Shown in pieces: positions 42,874-54,100 of a stretch of 64,000 bases of DNA; positions within the stretch are counted from its first letter, which is position 1; every line of letters starts with the position of its first letter. Under the pieces are notes generated by a model, which did not search any database, was not told the origin of the DNA, and was given only the letters and a program-made list of their open reading frames with translations. The DNA is from Coenobita brevimanus. Its lineage: Eukaryota; Arthropoda; Malacostraca; Decapoda; Coenobitidae. The position numbers and the translations under genes were made by a program. The stretch is taken from assembly GCA_032717465.1 (NCBI GenBank), contig CM064655.1, forward strand, positions 18,823,835 to 18,887,834, read 5' to 3'.

Positions 42874-44103
42874 TGTAACCTTCCACTATCCGACGTAATA
42901 GAGCCAAAGGCACGTCCGGAAAGTGGTCCTGTCTGGATAGTGGGCACCAGCCTCCTGGACTGGTACTTATAGACCCTAACCCAGCCTTACTTTGAAAGCC
43001 ACCTAAATAACTCCCTACCGGACATGCATAGCACCTATTTAAACCTATTTAAGACCCTATTCACACCAATAATGGACATAAAGCATGAAATAAATGAAAA
43101 GGAACCAAAGAATGAGGAATTAGAAGTGACTGTACCTCAGCCAGGGTACTTACATCACGTTTGTAGCTGCCTTTCTGAGGTTTTGGCAGTGGTGAAAATG
43201 CTCATGAAGCACGTTCAGTAATCCAGTGTTGTGGTGCACTTAATTCTTTGCACTGTGAGTTATAATTGTTTAACACTGCACATTGTTCTTAACTGCACCA
43301 CTGCAGTTCTAACCGCCAGATAAACTGCCAATCTGCACTCCACAGTTGATCCTTTGCACTGTAAGTTCAAATATCTTAACACTGCACAACACTGTAAATT
43401 CCCATGTGGTCTAGAGGCGAGGTATTGCAGTATATTCACTGTTTAATCACAAAAAACGAGCACGTGTGGCTTCCAGTGTCTATTCACAATCGAAGTTAGA
43501 GAGTAACTGTTGATGTCGGAGAAACAGAGTTGCCAGATCGCAACGGCCACATTACCAGTCTCCTCAACTTTCATTACCAAATTTAACTTTTCATTACCAA
43601 ATTCATAAAGCTAACATTTATTCTTCACTAATTATATGTACAAGTGGAAATACATGTAATCACTCTCCTTATAATTAACACCATGTTGATTATTTTCATG
43701 CTATGTAGGGTTCCAGATTAATCAGAGAGAGCAAACAATCCACCGTCTCCATCCTGTGTATCCTCATACATGTGAAAAATCCGTTTGGTAATGCATTATT
43801 CTGATTCATTATGAAACGAATTTTTCATTACCAAATTGGCCCACATTTGGTAATGAAAGATAACAAATGGCAACTCTGACAGGGAAGGGGGGAGGAGGGA
43901 GGAAGGAAGGGGTGAAGGGGTCATGGTGTAAGCATCTGTTTGGCACCGCGCGGCAATTTCAAATTACAGGTGGGAAAAAATTCGGAGTTTTTTGGGATTT
44001 TTTTCTTTTTTTGGCCATTTTCGGTTCCGATGGTCCAGGCCCACAATGTCTGGTAAGTGGGGATGTCCGGAAAGTGGGCGTCCAGAAAGTAGAGGGATTA
44101 CTG
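42874..44103. mobile_element. Tigger-like non-autonomous element
   Basis: The right end, read inward from 44103, is CAGTAATCCCTCTACTTTCT with GGACATCCCC further in. The left end at 42874 (TGTAACCTTCCACTATCC) is a decayed match. TA flanks at 42872-42873 and 44104-44105. The right end closely resembles the left end of the element carrying the transposase at 62488 (GTAATCACTCTAATATC...GAACATCCCC), so this is probably a relative moved by that type of enzyme. It encodes nothing identified; a frame at 43024-43221 is unassigned. Confidence 0.6.
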
Positions 44104-44122
44104 TATACTGTATATACATATA

Positions 44123-44230
44123 CAGTGGTTCCTCATTTTTCGCTGCTTGGATATTCCACCAAAACCCCACGAAATGTGAAACGTCGAAGTGTGAAGTTAA
44201 GAATCAATGGGAAAAATAGAGGAGCGTTCC
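44123..44230 (+). mobile_element. End of another Tigger-like element
   Basis: TA precedes CAGTGGTTCCTCATTTTTCG at 44123, a terminus matched in reverse at 61333-61351. Sequence with ACGAAATGTGAAACGTCGAA follows, typical of subterminal parts of such elements. The other end was not located because microsatellites intervene. Confidence 0.5.
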
Positions 44231-44330
44231 GGTGGGACATGTACCTACCCTATCAGATAGTACTATAACACCAAACAGTCCCTACCCTCCTGTGACGCCG
44301 CCAACCCCATACCAGGCGCTAAGGGATCTG

Positions 44331-44352
44331 CACACACACACACACACACACA

Positions 44353-44393
<41 letters not shown>

Positions 44394-44458
44394 ATCTGCA
44401 CACACACACACACACACACACGAGAGAGAGAGAGAGAGAGAGATAAAGGGAATTTGCT

Positions 44459-44545
<87 letters not shown>
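44331..44545. repeat. Compound (AC)n(GA)n microsatellite
   Basis: AC 44331-44355, GA 44356-44387, a spacer AAAAGGAATCTGC, AC 44399-44421, GA 44422-44442, a spacer TAAAGGGAATTTGC, AC 44461-44545. The same order with nearly the same spacer occurs at 60439-60676. Long dipeptide frames over it are artefacts. Confidence 0.95.
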
Positions 44546-44546
<1 letters not shown>

Positions 44547-44840
44547 GGAGTCAAGGGGAACAGACGTGCATCGACAGCGCTCCATACCGAGCCAGCACGG
44601 CCAGTGGCATTACCTAAATTAGTATCTTTATATGAGTCAAGCTCTGTACCAGGTTAGACTAAATGATTTTTTATTATTAAAAAAATAAATAAATAATAAG
44701 AAGTTTAAACAAGACTTATTCAAACAGAAAAGAGAACCGAGTGGCGAAAGAATGCGCTCAGTCAGCTGACGTTTGTTTAGACTACAACTGCCCTGGGGAA
44801 TGTAAGTACACTGTACTTTTAGTATTGCAAATTGGACACA
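44546..44840. other. No recognisable feature
   Basis: AT-rich, with a poly-T/AT stretch near 44668-44700. No gene is seen. Confidence 0.5.
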
Positions 44841-44842
44841 TA

Positions 44843-46467
44843 CAGTACAATCCCAGCTATCCGGTATCCAGACAAACGGAATACTCAGAATAACGGGAAA
44901 ATTCAAGGGCTGGTAAAAACGTCAGTAAGTTATAACTGTGCGCCATTTTGAATGGACCGCCAAACGGCTGTTTTATCGTGTCACGCGAGGCTGGGTGAAG
45001 CCGGACTAAGCGAGGTGAAGACATTTCCGGCTAATGTAAATCCCTAGTAAATCCTCTTAACCAGCCCTCCTCCTCCCTCTTTCCCCTACTTGAATTTAGT
45101 CATCCTCCACACCCTCCACAATTTCCACAATTCACCAGTCTGCTTCTTACCACCAGATAGTAAACAAGCTCTCTTGCTGTTGTGTTGCTCTAATGGATGG
45201 TAATTTCAACATTCCAAAATGCCTAAAGAGCAAACTAAACGTAAGCGTGTCGTGCCCACCTTAAAACAGAAGCTGGACACATGCAATAGACTTGAAAAAG
45301 GCAAACATTATAAAACACTGATGACCGAATATAATGTAGGAAATCCAACGATTTTATATAAAGACCCAGCATCCAAGCTCAGTGAATTTTTCATGAAAAG
45401 CGAGACAAGTAAGTCCATTGAAAAAAGGCATACTCTTCATCGTTCAGGTGGTTTTGCTTAGAAAGATCTAGGGGAGCACCTATTTCTGGTCCTCTTATCG
45501 AAGAAAAAGCAAGAGAGTTTCACAATAAAATGAATACAGAAGTCGAATGTGATTTCAGTGTTGGATGGTTAAATCGTTTCAAAGACAGTCATGGAATTTG
45601 TACGCCAGACATCTCGGGAGAGAGCAAATCAGCAAACGTTGGTGTTTTTCTTCCTAACGGACCGACTCTAACTTGCACCACATAAATTCATCTTAGAACG
45701 CATGTGTGCTGGCAGAGATGAAAAAAAAAAAAAAATTTTAATAGGAATGTAGGTTTACATTGTTGGAAGAAAAAAAAATATATATGCTTGCACTTCATAA
45801 GTACATCATGTATTTTATTTAGTGCAAAACAGCTGATTGGCAGCAGGTGAAGGGTGGAATGATGGAGGTCAGTCGGGGCCGGGACCGTAAGCAAAGCTTT
45901 GTGTGGGGGCACAGGTGTGATAATTCTACAGTGCAGTCTTAACATCAGTTCACCAATAAATGTTCAAGATTTTATTTCTTTATTTTTCCACTTGTATGAG
46001 TACAGTACATACAACGAATACTTTGGTAGTTAACAATGGTGCAAAACAGTGGCGGAATGGTGGCGGTCAGTTGGGGCCGGGATCGTAAACAAAGCTGATG
46101 TGGGGGTACAGGTGTCGTGATAATTTACCAATAAATATTCAGGATTTTATTTCTTTAGTTTTCCACATGAGTACAGTACATACAAGAAATTATTCGGTAG
46201 TTAACAGAATGGACTTGTGCATTTTGGAGTACCGGTACTGCAAGGCATTGCATGCACGTCCATTATGACCATGATGTGTGTTTGCGAGGCAATTTTTCAG
46301 GTAGAATATCTTGGTGTGCCCCCTGATGTGAGTGGTGAGTACCTGAATTGTATTTACTGCTGTGATAATGATCGCCTTTGTATAGATTTGAATATCAGAA
46401 CTACGGGAAAAATCTGTAACCGGGAAGGTGAATTCCCCAAGCCGCCCGGTTAACTGGGATTGTACTG
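44843..46467 (+). mobile_element. Tigger/jerky-like element with a decayed transposase
   Basis: The left end CAGTACAATCCCAGCTATCC (44843-44862) and, read inward from 46467, CAGTACAATCCCAGTTAACC. TA at 44841-44842 and 46468-46469. It is 1625 bp, too short for a full transposase plus UTRs. The N-terminal third of a transposase is present. Between 45800 and 46160 an approximate internal direct repeat is seen (GGGGTACAGGTGT..GATAAT and CAATAAATRTTCARGATTTTATTTCTTTA). Confidence 0.85.
45219..45660 (+). pseudogene. Tigger/jerky-type transposase, N-terminal DNA-binding part
   Basis: From the ATG at 45219: a basic start (PKEQTKRKRVVPTLKQKLD) and a Psq-type HTH (NRLEKGKHYKTLMTEYNVG). The frame shifts near 45455. 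The next frame continues with a CENP-B-type HTH (EEKAREFHNKMNTEVECDF, then SVGWLNRFKDSHGI) up to about 45640. The whole DDE core is missing. It could only be a relic; the surrounding inverted ends show it belongs to the 44843-46467 element. Confidence 0.8.
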
Positions 46468-46485
46468 TACTTTAGTAAAGCAAAT

Positions 46486-47427
46486 TTGGAAAAGAAAAGG
46501 GATAAAGGTAGAAAGCAAGATGATGATTTCTACCAAGAACTGGTTGAAGTGGAGACTCACAGTAGACTGGCTGAACGTTTACACAAACTGGAGAGGGCTT
46601 TCAAAAATGAAATTGATGAAATAAAAGAAGCAGATGCACTTGCAAAAGGAAGAAATAGAAAAACTAGGATGGGAGGCCAACAAGAAAGACACAACCATCA
46701 GTGAACTAACAGTGGAATTGAGTACACTTAGGAAGAAAATGAGTGAAATGGCAAGTACAGTAGTCAATCACGAGAGTATTATGGAAGAGTTCAAAAATGA
46801 TACAGAGACAGTAGGCAAGTAAGCAGTCTGATAGACCAGAGCAGTGATATTGAGGAGAAGATAACACAGGTGAATGAAGCTGTGCAAAGCTACAAAAATG
46901 ATGTGGAAACCATGTATGCTGAAATGGTGAAAGTAAAGAAAGTCTTAGAAACAAGGGTAGAGGAAAAAAGCATTAAAAAGGAAGTGAAAAGAATAATTCA
47001 AAACAATCCAAAGTTAGTCAGAGATTCAGTAGATATCAACAAATCTATAGTAATCACTGGTATAGAAGAGGAAGAAGTAAAAAACAAGATCTCAAGAGAC
47101 AAAAAGGAGATGGCAAATGTAATGAGCTTATTGAAAGAAGTATCAGAGGAAATCTGTAGTAAAGATATAGAGGAACACAAAAGGTTAGGGAAATACGAAA
47201 AAAGCAAGACAAGACCTCTAAAGGTAACTTTCCAGAGAGTAAATACTGTGGAGGAGATTCTAAAAAATGCAAAGGATCTTAAGGAAAAAGAGGAGTTCAA
47301 AAATGTATGGATAAAAAGATGCCTAACACAAGAGGAACTGGAATTACTGAAAGAGAAGAGGGAGGAAGCAAAAACAAAAAATGAGGAAAGATCAGAAGAG
47401 GAGAACACATTTTTTTTTACAAAGTAA
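46486..47427 (+). pseudogene. CR1-like LINE 1 ORF1 (coiled coil and RRM-like)
   Basis: A charged helical N-terminus (HSRLAERLHKLERAFKNEID), then in other frames LTVELSTLRKKMSEMAS and VETMYAEMVKVKKVLETRVE. Next comes an RRM-like part, SIVITGIEEEEVKNK, HKRLGKYEKSKTRPLKVTFQ and FKNVWIKRCLTQEELELLKE. This order, coiled coil then nucleic-acid-binding domain, is that of LINE ORF1 proteins, which coat LINE RNA. Two frameshifts (near 46670 and 46830) break it. The last 558 bases are a clean frame. Confidence 0.8.
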
Positions 47428-47531
47428 TAGGATTGCAGGTACGAAAGTGGTACACAAACAGGAGGGAATAAAAAGGAGGAAGGTAGTAGAACCATGTCAT
47501 GACAAGTACATAAACAAGATGATAAAGAGTG

Positions 47532-50363
47532 ATGTACTCAAATGTGGATGGAATGGTGTCTAAATTACTAGAGATGAATGATTATGTCAGAGAAAATGAA
47601 CCACATATGATATGCCTAACTGAAACAAAATTAACACCAAGGATATCCAGTGACATACTAAACTTAGAGGAATACAATATATGGAGAAGAGATAGGAACT
47701 TAAAAAAAGGAGGAGGAATTATAATATTAACTAAGAAAAATCTAAAAGTCAGTGAAATAAAACTAGATATACCATCACAAGTAGAACTGATTGCAGTAAA
47801 GATCAACACATCTGAAGGTAAAGTAATTGTAGCCAATTTGTACATGCCACCCAGATCAAACACATGGGAAAGAGACGAATATGAGGACCTGGCAGAGAGT
47901 ACAATTCAGAGTTTAAGAGCGTTACTACATAAAATGGAAGAGAAATCGGAAAGAATTATACTAACTGGAGATTTTAATACAAATATAAATTGGAATACTC
48001 TAGATGTAATTAGCCAAGAAAGCTGTTGGGACCGAAAGCTCCTGGATCTCGTGCAAGAGTTTTTCCTAACGCAACATGTGAGGGAAACCACCAGAAAAAG
48101 AGGACTCGCTGTACCTTCAATGCTAGATCTAATATTTACTAGGCAAGAAAATGATATTGACAGTTTAATATATCACCCTCCACTTGGCAAAAGCAATCAT
48201 GCAGTACTAAATTACAACTTCAGGATAGCATATGACATAGTTAACAGCAATGATAGTTACAAAAAGAGCTGAAACTATAAAAAGGGAAATTATCAAGACC
48301 TAAAGAAGTATTTCTTAGAAGTTGATGGGGAAAATGATCTTAGAGGACAAGATTTAAATGCTGTATATAAAAAATTTTGTGAATTTTATGAAGAAGGAGT
48401 CCAAAAGTACATCCCACAGCAGAAAGCAGAAGATAAGAAAATACAGAAATGGTTCAATACAGAATGTAAAAAATCAAAAGAAAGAAGAGATTTGTTGTGG
48501 AATAGATACAGAAGACACAATAGTGAAAGGGCATATAATAATTACAAACAGGCAAGAGACAATTATACAAGAATAAGGAGGGAAGCCCAAAAGCAGTTTG
48601 AGGAGGATATCATAAATAAAAGTAGTGATCAACTGAAGCTATTTTACAGCTACATCAGAAGCAAAACCAAAGTAAAAGATATAATACAATCCATTACGGA
48701 CGAGGGAATCACCTATACACAAGAGAAAGATATTTGTGAAGCGCTAAATATGAATTTCCAATTAGTTTTTACAGAAGAAATAAATTTTGAGAGGGAGTAT
48801 GTGGAACATGCATGTCCACACATACTACCAGATACACAAATATCAGAAAAAGTAATACAGGAGGAGTTAAGTAAATTAGACAGAGGAAAAGCAAGTGGTC
48901 CTGATGAAATTTCATGTTGGGTGTTACAAGAATGTGCAAAGGAGTTAAGTAAACCATTATTTTTAATTTTCAAGAAATCCTTGAGTCAAGGTAAACTACC
49001 TGATATTTGGAAGAAAGCAAATATTGTCCCCTTATTGAAGAAAGGCAATAGACAAAATCCACTCAACTACCGACCAGTATCACTGACCAGTGTTGCAAGC
49101 AAGGTATTAGAAAAGCTTATAAGAAAAGCTTGAGTAAATCATCTAGAAGAACACAGTATGATAACAGAAAGACAGTTTGGTTTCAGAAAAGGAAAATCAT
49201 GTGTTACTAATCTGTTGAGCTGCTATGACAGAGTAACAAACACAATACAGGAAAGATAAGGATGGTTGGACAGTATCTATTTAGATTTCAAGAAAGCATT
49301 TGACACAGTACCACACCAAAGACTTTTATGGAAACTGTACCATCAAGGAGGAATTTGAGGCAAACAGTTTTGTTGGATGCAAGATTTTCTCATAAAAAGA
49401 GAAATGAGAACAGTACTAAGGGGAAACTACTCATCATGGAAAGAAGTGACTAGTGGAGTACCACAGGGTTCAGTGCTGGCACCAATCATGTTTTTAGTGT
49501 ATATAAATGATATAAACAGTAACACTGGAAATGAAAGCTATCTGAATATGTTTTCAGATGATGCAAAAATACAAAGGAGAATTACTAACACAGACTCTTG
49601 TAAAGAGCCACAAGAAGAATTAAATAAACTTCATGAATGGAGTAATACATGGCAAATGGAATTCAATATGGACAAGTGTCATGTAATCAAGTTTGGTGAA
49701 AGTGGAAAAAGACCTGATTGGGATTATAAGTTAGGAAATAAAACCCTATACACATCAGAAAGAGAGAAGGACCTAGGTGTGATTATCAATAACAGACTAT
49801 CTCCGGCTGACCACATCAGCGAGAAGGTATGGAACATGTATACACTGCTTGCAAATATGAGAATAGCATTCACATACATAAATGAAGACGTGCTAAGAAG
49901 GATGATAACATCATTCATTAGACCAACCCTGGAGTATGCATCAGTAGTCTGGAGTCCTCATCTCAAAAAACACATAGACAAGATTGAAAAAGTTCAAAGG
50001 GCCGCTACAAGATGGATACCAAGCTTAAGGGACCTAAGCTACGAAGAAAGACTAAATAAACTGAATCTACCAACACTACAGGAGAGAAGGAAAAGAGGTG
50101 ACATGATAATGCTATATAAATGCATATCAGGGAAGGAGAAAATAAACATAAATGATTACTTAACGTATGGGGAAGCATCAGCAACAGGACACTGCAAAAA
50201 ACTGCATAAGAAGAGAGGTGATAAAGACGTAAGGAAATTCAGTTTCCCAAACAGAGCAATTGATCAATGGAATGCACTACCAGATGAAATAGTGTGTGCC
50301 AAAACAATTCACACATTTAAGGATATGTACGATAAATATGGTTTAAGACACGGGACAGTATGA
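47532..50363 (+). pseudogene. CR1-like LINE 1 ORF2 (APE endonuclease and reverse transcriptase)
   Basis: One frame throughout, about 943 codons from the ATG at 47532. APE part: MYSNVDGMVSK, ICLTETKLTPR, IILTGDFNTNINW, and LGKSNHAVL, in which the SDH motif has become SNH. RT part: KASGPDEISCWVLQECAK, NPLNYRPVSLTSVASKVLEK, QFGFRKGKSCVTN, SIYLDFKKAFDTVPH (box A), TSGVPQGSVLAPIMF (box B), YLNMFSDDAKIQ (box C, catalytic DD kept, Ala to Ser). C-terminus: YASVVWSPHLKKHIDKIEKV, LPTLQERRKRGDMIMLYK. In-frame stops are TGA 48270, TGA 49131, TAA 49257 and TGA 49356. There is no frameshift in 2.8 kb. Confidence 0.9.
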
Positions 50364-50413
50364 GCTTGACTCATTCCTGTAAAGATACAATTAGGTAAGA
50401 ACAATTAGGTAAG

Positions 50414-50414
<1 letters not shown>

Positions 50415-50466
<52 letters not shown>
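50415..50466. repeat. (AC)n microsatellite at the 3' end of CR1-like LINE 1
   Basis: About 52 bp of AC directly after the ATTAGGTAAGA tail. The second CR1-like LINE also ends in a compound AC tract (60439 on). Confidence 0.95.
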
Positions 50467-50468
<2 letters not shown>

Positions 50469-51000
50469 ACAGCCTGAGAGAGCAGACGTCCCAGCCATCG
50501 CTGCTAACCTTAAGTAGTTTCAGGAATTTTGTCTGTCCTGTCTCCTAAGGTCTTGTTTTAAATTTAAAATAATGAAAGTTAACCCCTAAAACGCGGATCG
50601 TCGCATTTGCGACGGTCGGCCCAAAGGACAGAACGGCGGATCGTCGCGTTTGTGATTTAAGTTAATTTTGAATAACCGCGGGCAAGCAGGCTCCAGCTGG
50701 TATTGTCTATCAGTAACGCCACTCGTGAGCTACGTTTAGCCCACTTGACCTTTGTACTACTGACCTCGGTTGTTGCCAAGTATCATTTTTTTTTACCCAC
50801 CCACGCACTGATGCGCGGCTCTCCCTTGTCGTGCGATATGGCAACGCGCGGACGGCTCATACGTGTCAATCTGCGCCGTCATCTCGCAAGCACTTTCTGC
50901 TATTGGGAAACGCTTGTTTCCCCAGTTGTCACACTGTGATTTTTTCACGCAGTTTGCCCCTGATTAGCGTCAGTCCACGCGAATCTTCCACGGTGACACC

Positions 51001-53355
51001 ATGTCAAATTCAAGCTCTTCCGAGTCTTTGCCTTCCAGCCCTCCGAAAAAGGGTTTTGTGACCTCAATCCCCTTCAAAACCTTACCAGGAACTACTAAGG
51101 GACTGAGTGACTCTGCAATAGCCAGTGAACTATTGAAAGCTTCGATGGATTATGGGAGTGACGTCGGTGTGTGGTCAAGCCTGGCAGAGTCTGACACGCA
51201 AGCAAGTGCTGAGTCTGGGCCAGAAGTGACTGTTTCAGTGCCAGAAGTGAGTGTGTCAGTGCCAAGCACCTCAACAGGGAAGGCTCCTGTGAAAAGGGGC
51301 CTGGAATATGGGAAGGGGGCAAAGAGAAAAAGGAGTGGTGACCCAAGCTCACTGCCATTGTCCCCTACGCCACATCACGCCACCGCCAGCCCGCCACGCA
51401 CTCCCAGCCCCATTCTCTCGTCCTCCTCTTCTGCTGCCCTGTCTCCTGAGTCTTCTGAGTCGCCTTCACCACCTCGAAAGGGAAGTAGACGTTCTACTTC
51501 ACGTAGTAGAGGTTTTCGTAGGCCCAGTGTTCGTGTTGGTAGAGCTAGAACTTTGTCCCCTAGTGTAAGGCTAGCTCGTAAGGAAACTCGCACTAGGCAA
51601 CTCGGCAGTCACGCCACCGCGAGTGACCTTGAACCCTCTGATAATGTCCCCACCACCACCACCACCACCACTACTCCAACACGACCTAGGACAGTCTCTG
51701 CCTCACGCACTGTCCCACCGCCTGCCTCACCCACTCCCACACGACCTGCCTCACCCCCCGCCGCCCCCAGCACCTCCCAGCCTAGGCAGGGCACTCTTGA
51801 TGCCTTCGTGTGGTCAGAGGGCTCAGATTTTGTGCCGGAGGATCTGCCCTTTGATGACAGTAGGTGTGGAGTTCAGGCTGACTTCCCTGTCGACGAGGAT
51901 GGTGAATGCTTGGACTACCTGTTGGCCTTCCTTGACAACGAGGTAATGGAGCAGATTTGTACCGAGACAAACAGGTACGAGGGGCAATCTGCTGCAGTTC
52001 GCGAAGGAGAAGGTGAGGCGGCCACGCCATCCACGTCGCGGATGGCAGCATGGGTGCCTCTAACGATCAGGGAACTTTTTGTATTTATTGGGTTGATGTT
52101 ATTGATGCCCCACAATTGGAAACATAAGCTGGAGGAATACTGGAGTTCAGACGATCTTTGCCCAACACCAATTTTCAATAAATACATGAGCCGCGATCAT
52201 TTTAGGCAGCTCATGACTTACCTTCACTTCGCGAACAATGATGAGCCTTCCCGAACTGACCCATTATGGAAAGTGAGGGGAATCCTGAACTTGATCAAGG
52301 ATAAGTTTACGAGGTTCCTGCGCCCTTTCAAGAAAGTGGTGATTGACGAGTCCTTGGTTTTGTTCAGGGGCCATCTTCAGTTTGTGCAGTACATTCCAAG
52401 CAAACAGCACCGCTTTGGAATCAAGTTTTTCGTGCTGTGCGACTGCAAGACGGGGTTCATCTTAGACTTCGTCATTTACACCGCCAGCAATGTCGATTTG
52501 GACAAGACTGACTCCCTTGGATTCTCTGGTTCTGTGGTGAAAGTGCTTTTGGAAAAGTACTTTGGCGAGAATCATGTCCTGTATACGGACAATTACTATA
52601 CAGCTCCTAAACTCGCCAAGTACCTTTCTGAACACGGCGTCGGATCCTGTGGCACTGTCAGGAGCAATAGGGCACACTACCCTGCCTTCCCCGAGGCTGA
52701 AAAGTCAAAGCGGGGAGACGTGCACCTGAAGAAATCTGACAAGATGCTTGCGATCAGGTGGCATGATAAGAGAGTCGTGAATGTGCTCACCACAGTACAC
52801 AAGGGGAAAATGCTGGCCACAGGGAAGGTCGACAGAAGGACTGGCGAGCCTGTGATGAAGCCTGATGCTGTCATTGACTACAACGTCAATATGCGGCTGG
52901 TGGACAAGCCTGACATGATGATCGGAGAGATAGACTGCCTGAGGAAGAATCATCGTTGGTACAGGAAGGTGTTCTTGCACTTGATTGATATGTGCATGCT
53001 GAACGCCTTCATCCTGTATAAAATCAAGAACAGGAAGCCAGCAAACTACTCTCTCCGAAGATTTTCTAAGACTTGTGTCTACCAGCTGCTTCAGCGTTAT
53101 GGCCAGGTACTTGCAACAGGTCCCAAACGCCACCCTCAGACACCTCCAGACCGCCTACAGTGTCAGGCCTACCTACAGCGACACCGCCTGGAGCCACTGC
53201 CTGCCACTGCCAAGAGAGGAAAAGCACTGAGGAGGTGTCATGTGTGCAGCCACACTACCAGGCAGGACAGAACCTTTAGGCGCACCTCCTTGCAGTGCAA
53301 AGAGTGCAAAGTTCCCCTCTGTCCTTACCCGTGTTTCTTTGACTACACAGCCTGA
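51001..53355 (+). CDS. piggyBac-type transposase, uninterrupted (784 aa)
   Basis: Cut-and-paste transposase for TTAA targets. The ATG at 51001 follows ACACC. Residues 1-300 are Ser/Pro/Thr- and Arg-rich, low complexity, then acidic (DFVPEDLPFDDSRCG). The transposase core starts at about residue 350 (VPLTIRELFVFIGLMLLMPH). Catalytic aspartates: Asp449 in KKVVIDESLV, Asp530 in LYTDNYYTAP and Asp635 in MRLVDKPDMM. The last motif departs from the usual GGVDxxDQ. C-terminus: a cysteine-rich zinc domain (CHVCSHTTRQ, LQCKECKVPLCPYPCF). It is about 190 residues longer than typical piggyBac, because of the N-terminal extension. With TIRs and TTAA on both sides it could be autonomous. Domestication is unlikely, since the ends are intact. 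Confidence 0.94.
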   Translation: MSNSSSSESLPSSPPKKGFVTSIPFKTLPGTTKGLSDSAIASELLKASMDYGSDVGVWSSLAESDTQASAESGPEVTVSVPEVSVSVPSTSTGKAPVKRGLEYGKGAKRKRSGDPSSLPLSPTPHHATASPPRTPSPILSSSSSAALSPESSESPSPPRKGSRRSTSRSRGFRRPSVRVGRARTLSPSVRLARKETRTRQLGSHATASDLEPSDNVPTTTTTTTTPTRPRTVSASRTVPPPASPTPTRPASPPAAPSTSQPRQGTLDAFVWSEGSDFVPEDLPFDDSRCGVQADFPVDEDGECLDYLLAFLDNEVMEQICTETNRYEGQSAAVREGEGEAATPSTSRMAAWVPLTIRELFVFIGLMLLMPHNWKHKLEEYWSSDDLCPTPIFNKYMSRDHFRQLMTYLHFANNDEPSRTDPLWKVRGILNLIKDKFTRFLRPFKKVVIDESLVLFRGHLQFVQYIPSKQHRFGIKFFVLCDCKTGFILDFVIYTASNVDLDKTDSLGFSGSVVKVLLEKYFGENHVLYTDNYYTAPKLAKYLSEHGVGSCGTVRSNRAHYPAFPEAEKSKRGDVHLKKSDKMLAIRWHDKRVVNVLTTVHKGKMLATGKVDRRTGEPVMKPDAVIDYNVNMRLVDKPDMMIGEIDCLRKNHRWYRKVFLHLIDMCMLNAFILYKIKNRKPANYSLRRFSKTCVYQLLQRYGQVLATGPKRHPQTPPDRLQCQAYLQRHRLEPLPATAKRGKALRRCHVCSHTTRQDRTFRRTSLQCKECKVPLCPYPCFFDYTA

Positions 53356-53379
53356 CTAGATTTTGAAAATAAGGGTAAG

Positions 53380-54100
53380 ATTCTTTGAAATAATACTGAG
53401 AGTGACAGTGATACTAGTGTTTAGTTTTCTTTTACGTACTGACAGTGACAGCCTGATGAGTGTAAATTAGTGTATGTACTTGTAAAAGCACTGACAGTGA
53501 CAGTGTTTTTTGGTGTAAATAATTGTATATAGTAATAATATAAGTATTGCGAGTGACAGTCACTCCAGTGTAAGAAGATGAAAGCATATGTTCCTATTCT
53601 ATGTTCTGACAGTGACAGTTTGTTGTGTAGAAAAGATTATTTTTATAACAATGGACAGTGACACTGATGAATAAGGCAAAAAACGGACAGCTACAGTGAA
53701 AGTGAGCGATACAAATGAAGTGCGAGTGGCCGACCGGAGCGAGAATAAAGTGTCTGCCGTAAGGCTGAATAAACTCACGCCGCGGTGGTCTTCCTCAGTC
53801 CCGATCCACAATACTGGCAGTGACAGTGATTTTTATGGCCGTAATAGTGACAAGCGAACGTTTGCAAAGTACTATGATGGAAAATAATGTAGTATACGTG
53901 TTTTTAGCCGTGAAAAGGCAAATGTGACAATAGTGACGGGAAGATCGCCAACGCGCTGCATGTCGGCCGTGCGCTCCGTTCATTTTAGCCTTATTTTCAG
54001 TGCTTATTGTACAAATACGGATTCCAAACAACCTGTACGTTGTTGTATAAAGTGTACTGTGACAGATTGAGGCTGTGGTAGAAAGAAAACCGGGTTTCTG
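53380..54100. other. 3' UTR of the piggyBac-like element with repeated TGACAGTGAC motifs
   Basis: AGTGACAGTGA or GACAGTGACAG occurs at about 53402, 53441, 53492, 53550, 53608, 53653 and 53816. A short frame at 53696-53887 reads GSDSDFYGRNSDKRTF. Part of the motif series could be relic Ser-Asp codons or a binding-site cluster; neither is established. Confidence 0.5.

Larger units (their letters stand above)
46470..50414 (+). mobile_element. CR1-like LINE, copy 1
   Basis: Two-ORF LINE: a coiled-coil/RRM-like ORF1 (46486-47427) and an APE-RT ORF2 (47532-50363), then a short 3' UTR with the repeated ACAATTAGGTAAGA motif (50385-50414) running into (AC)n. Its start lies directly at the right end of the Tigger-like element, so its 5' UTR is either lost or was the target. 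ORF2 stays in one frame and carries four in-frame stops. The CR1/L2-group assignment rests on the RT C-terminal motifs. Confidence 0.85.

Noticed and set aside
44232..44657. Long frames in several phases across 44331-44545
   Set aside because: Produced by stop-free dinucleotide repeats (His-Thr, Arg-Glu, Cys-Val); not genes.
51001..53355. Host-domesticated piggyBac gene
   Set aside because: The gene is enclosed by perfect inverted ends and TTAA duplications, as expected for a transposon and not for a domesticated gene.
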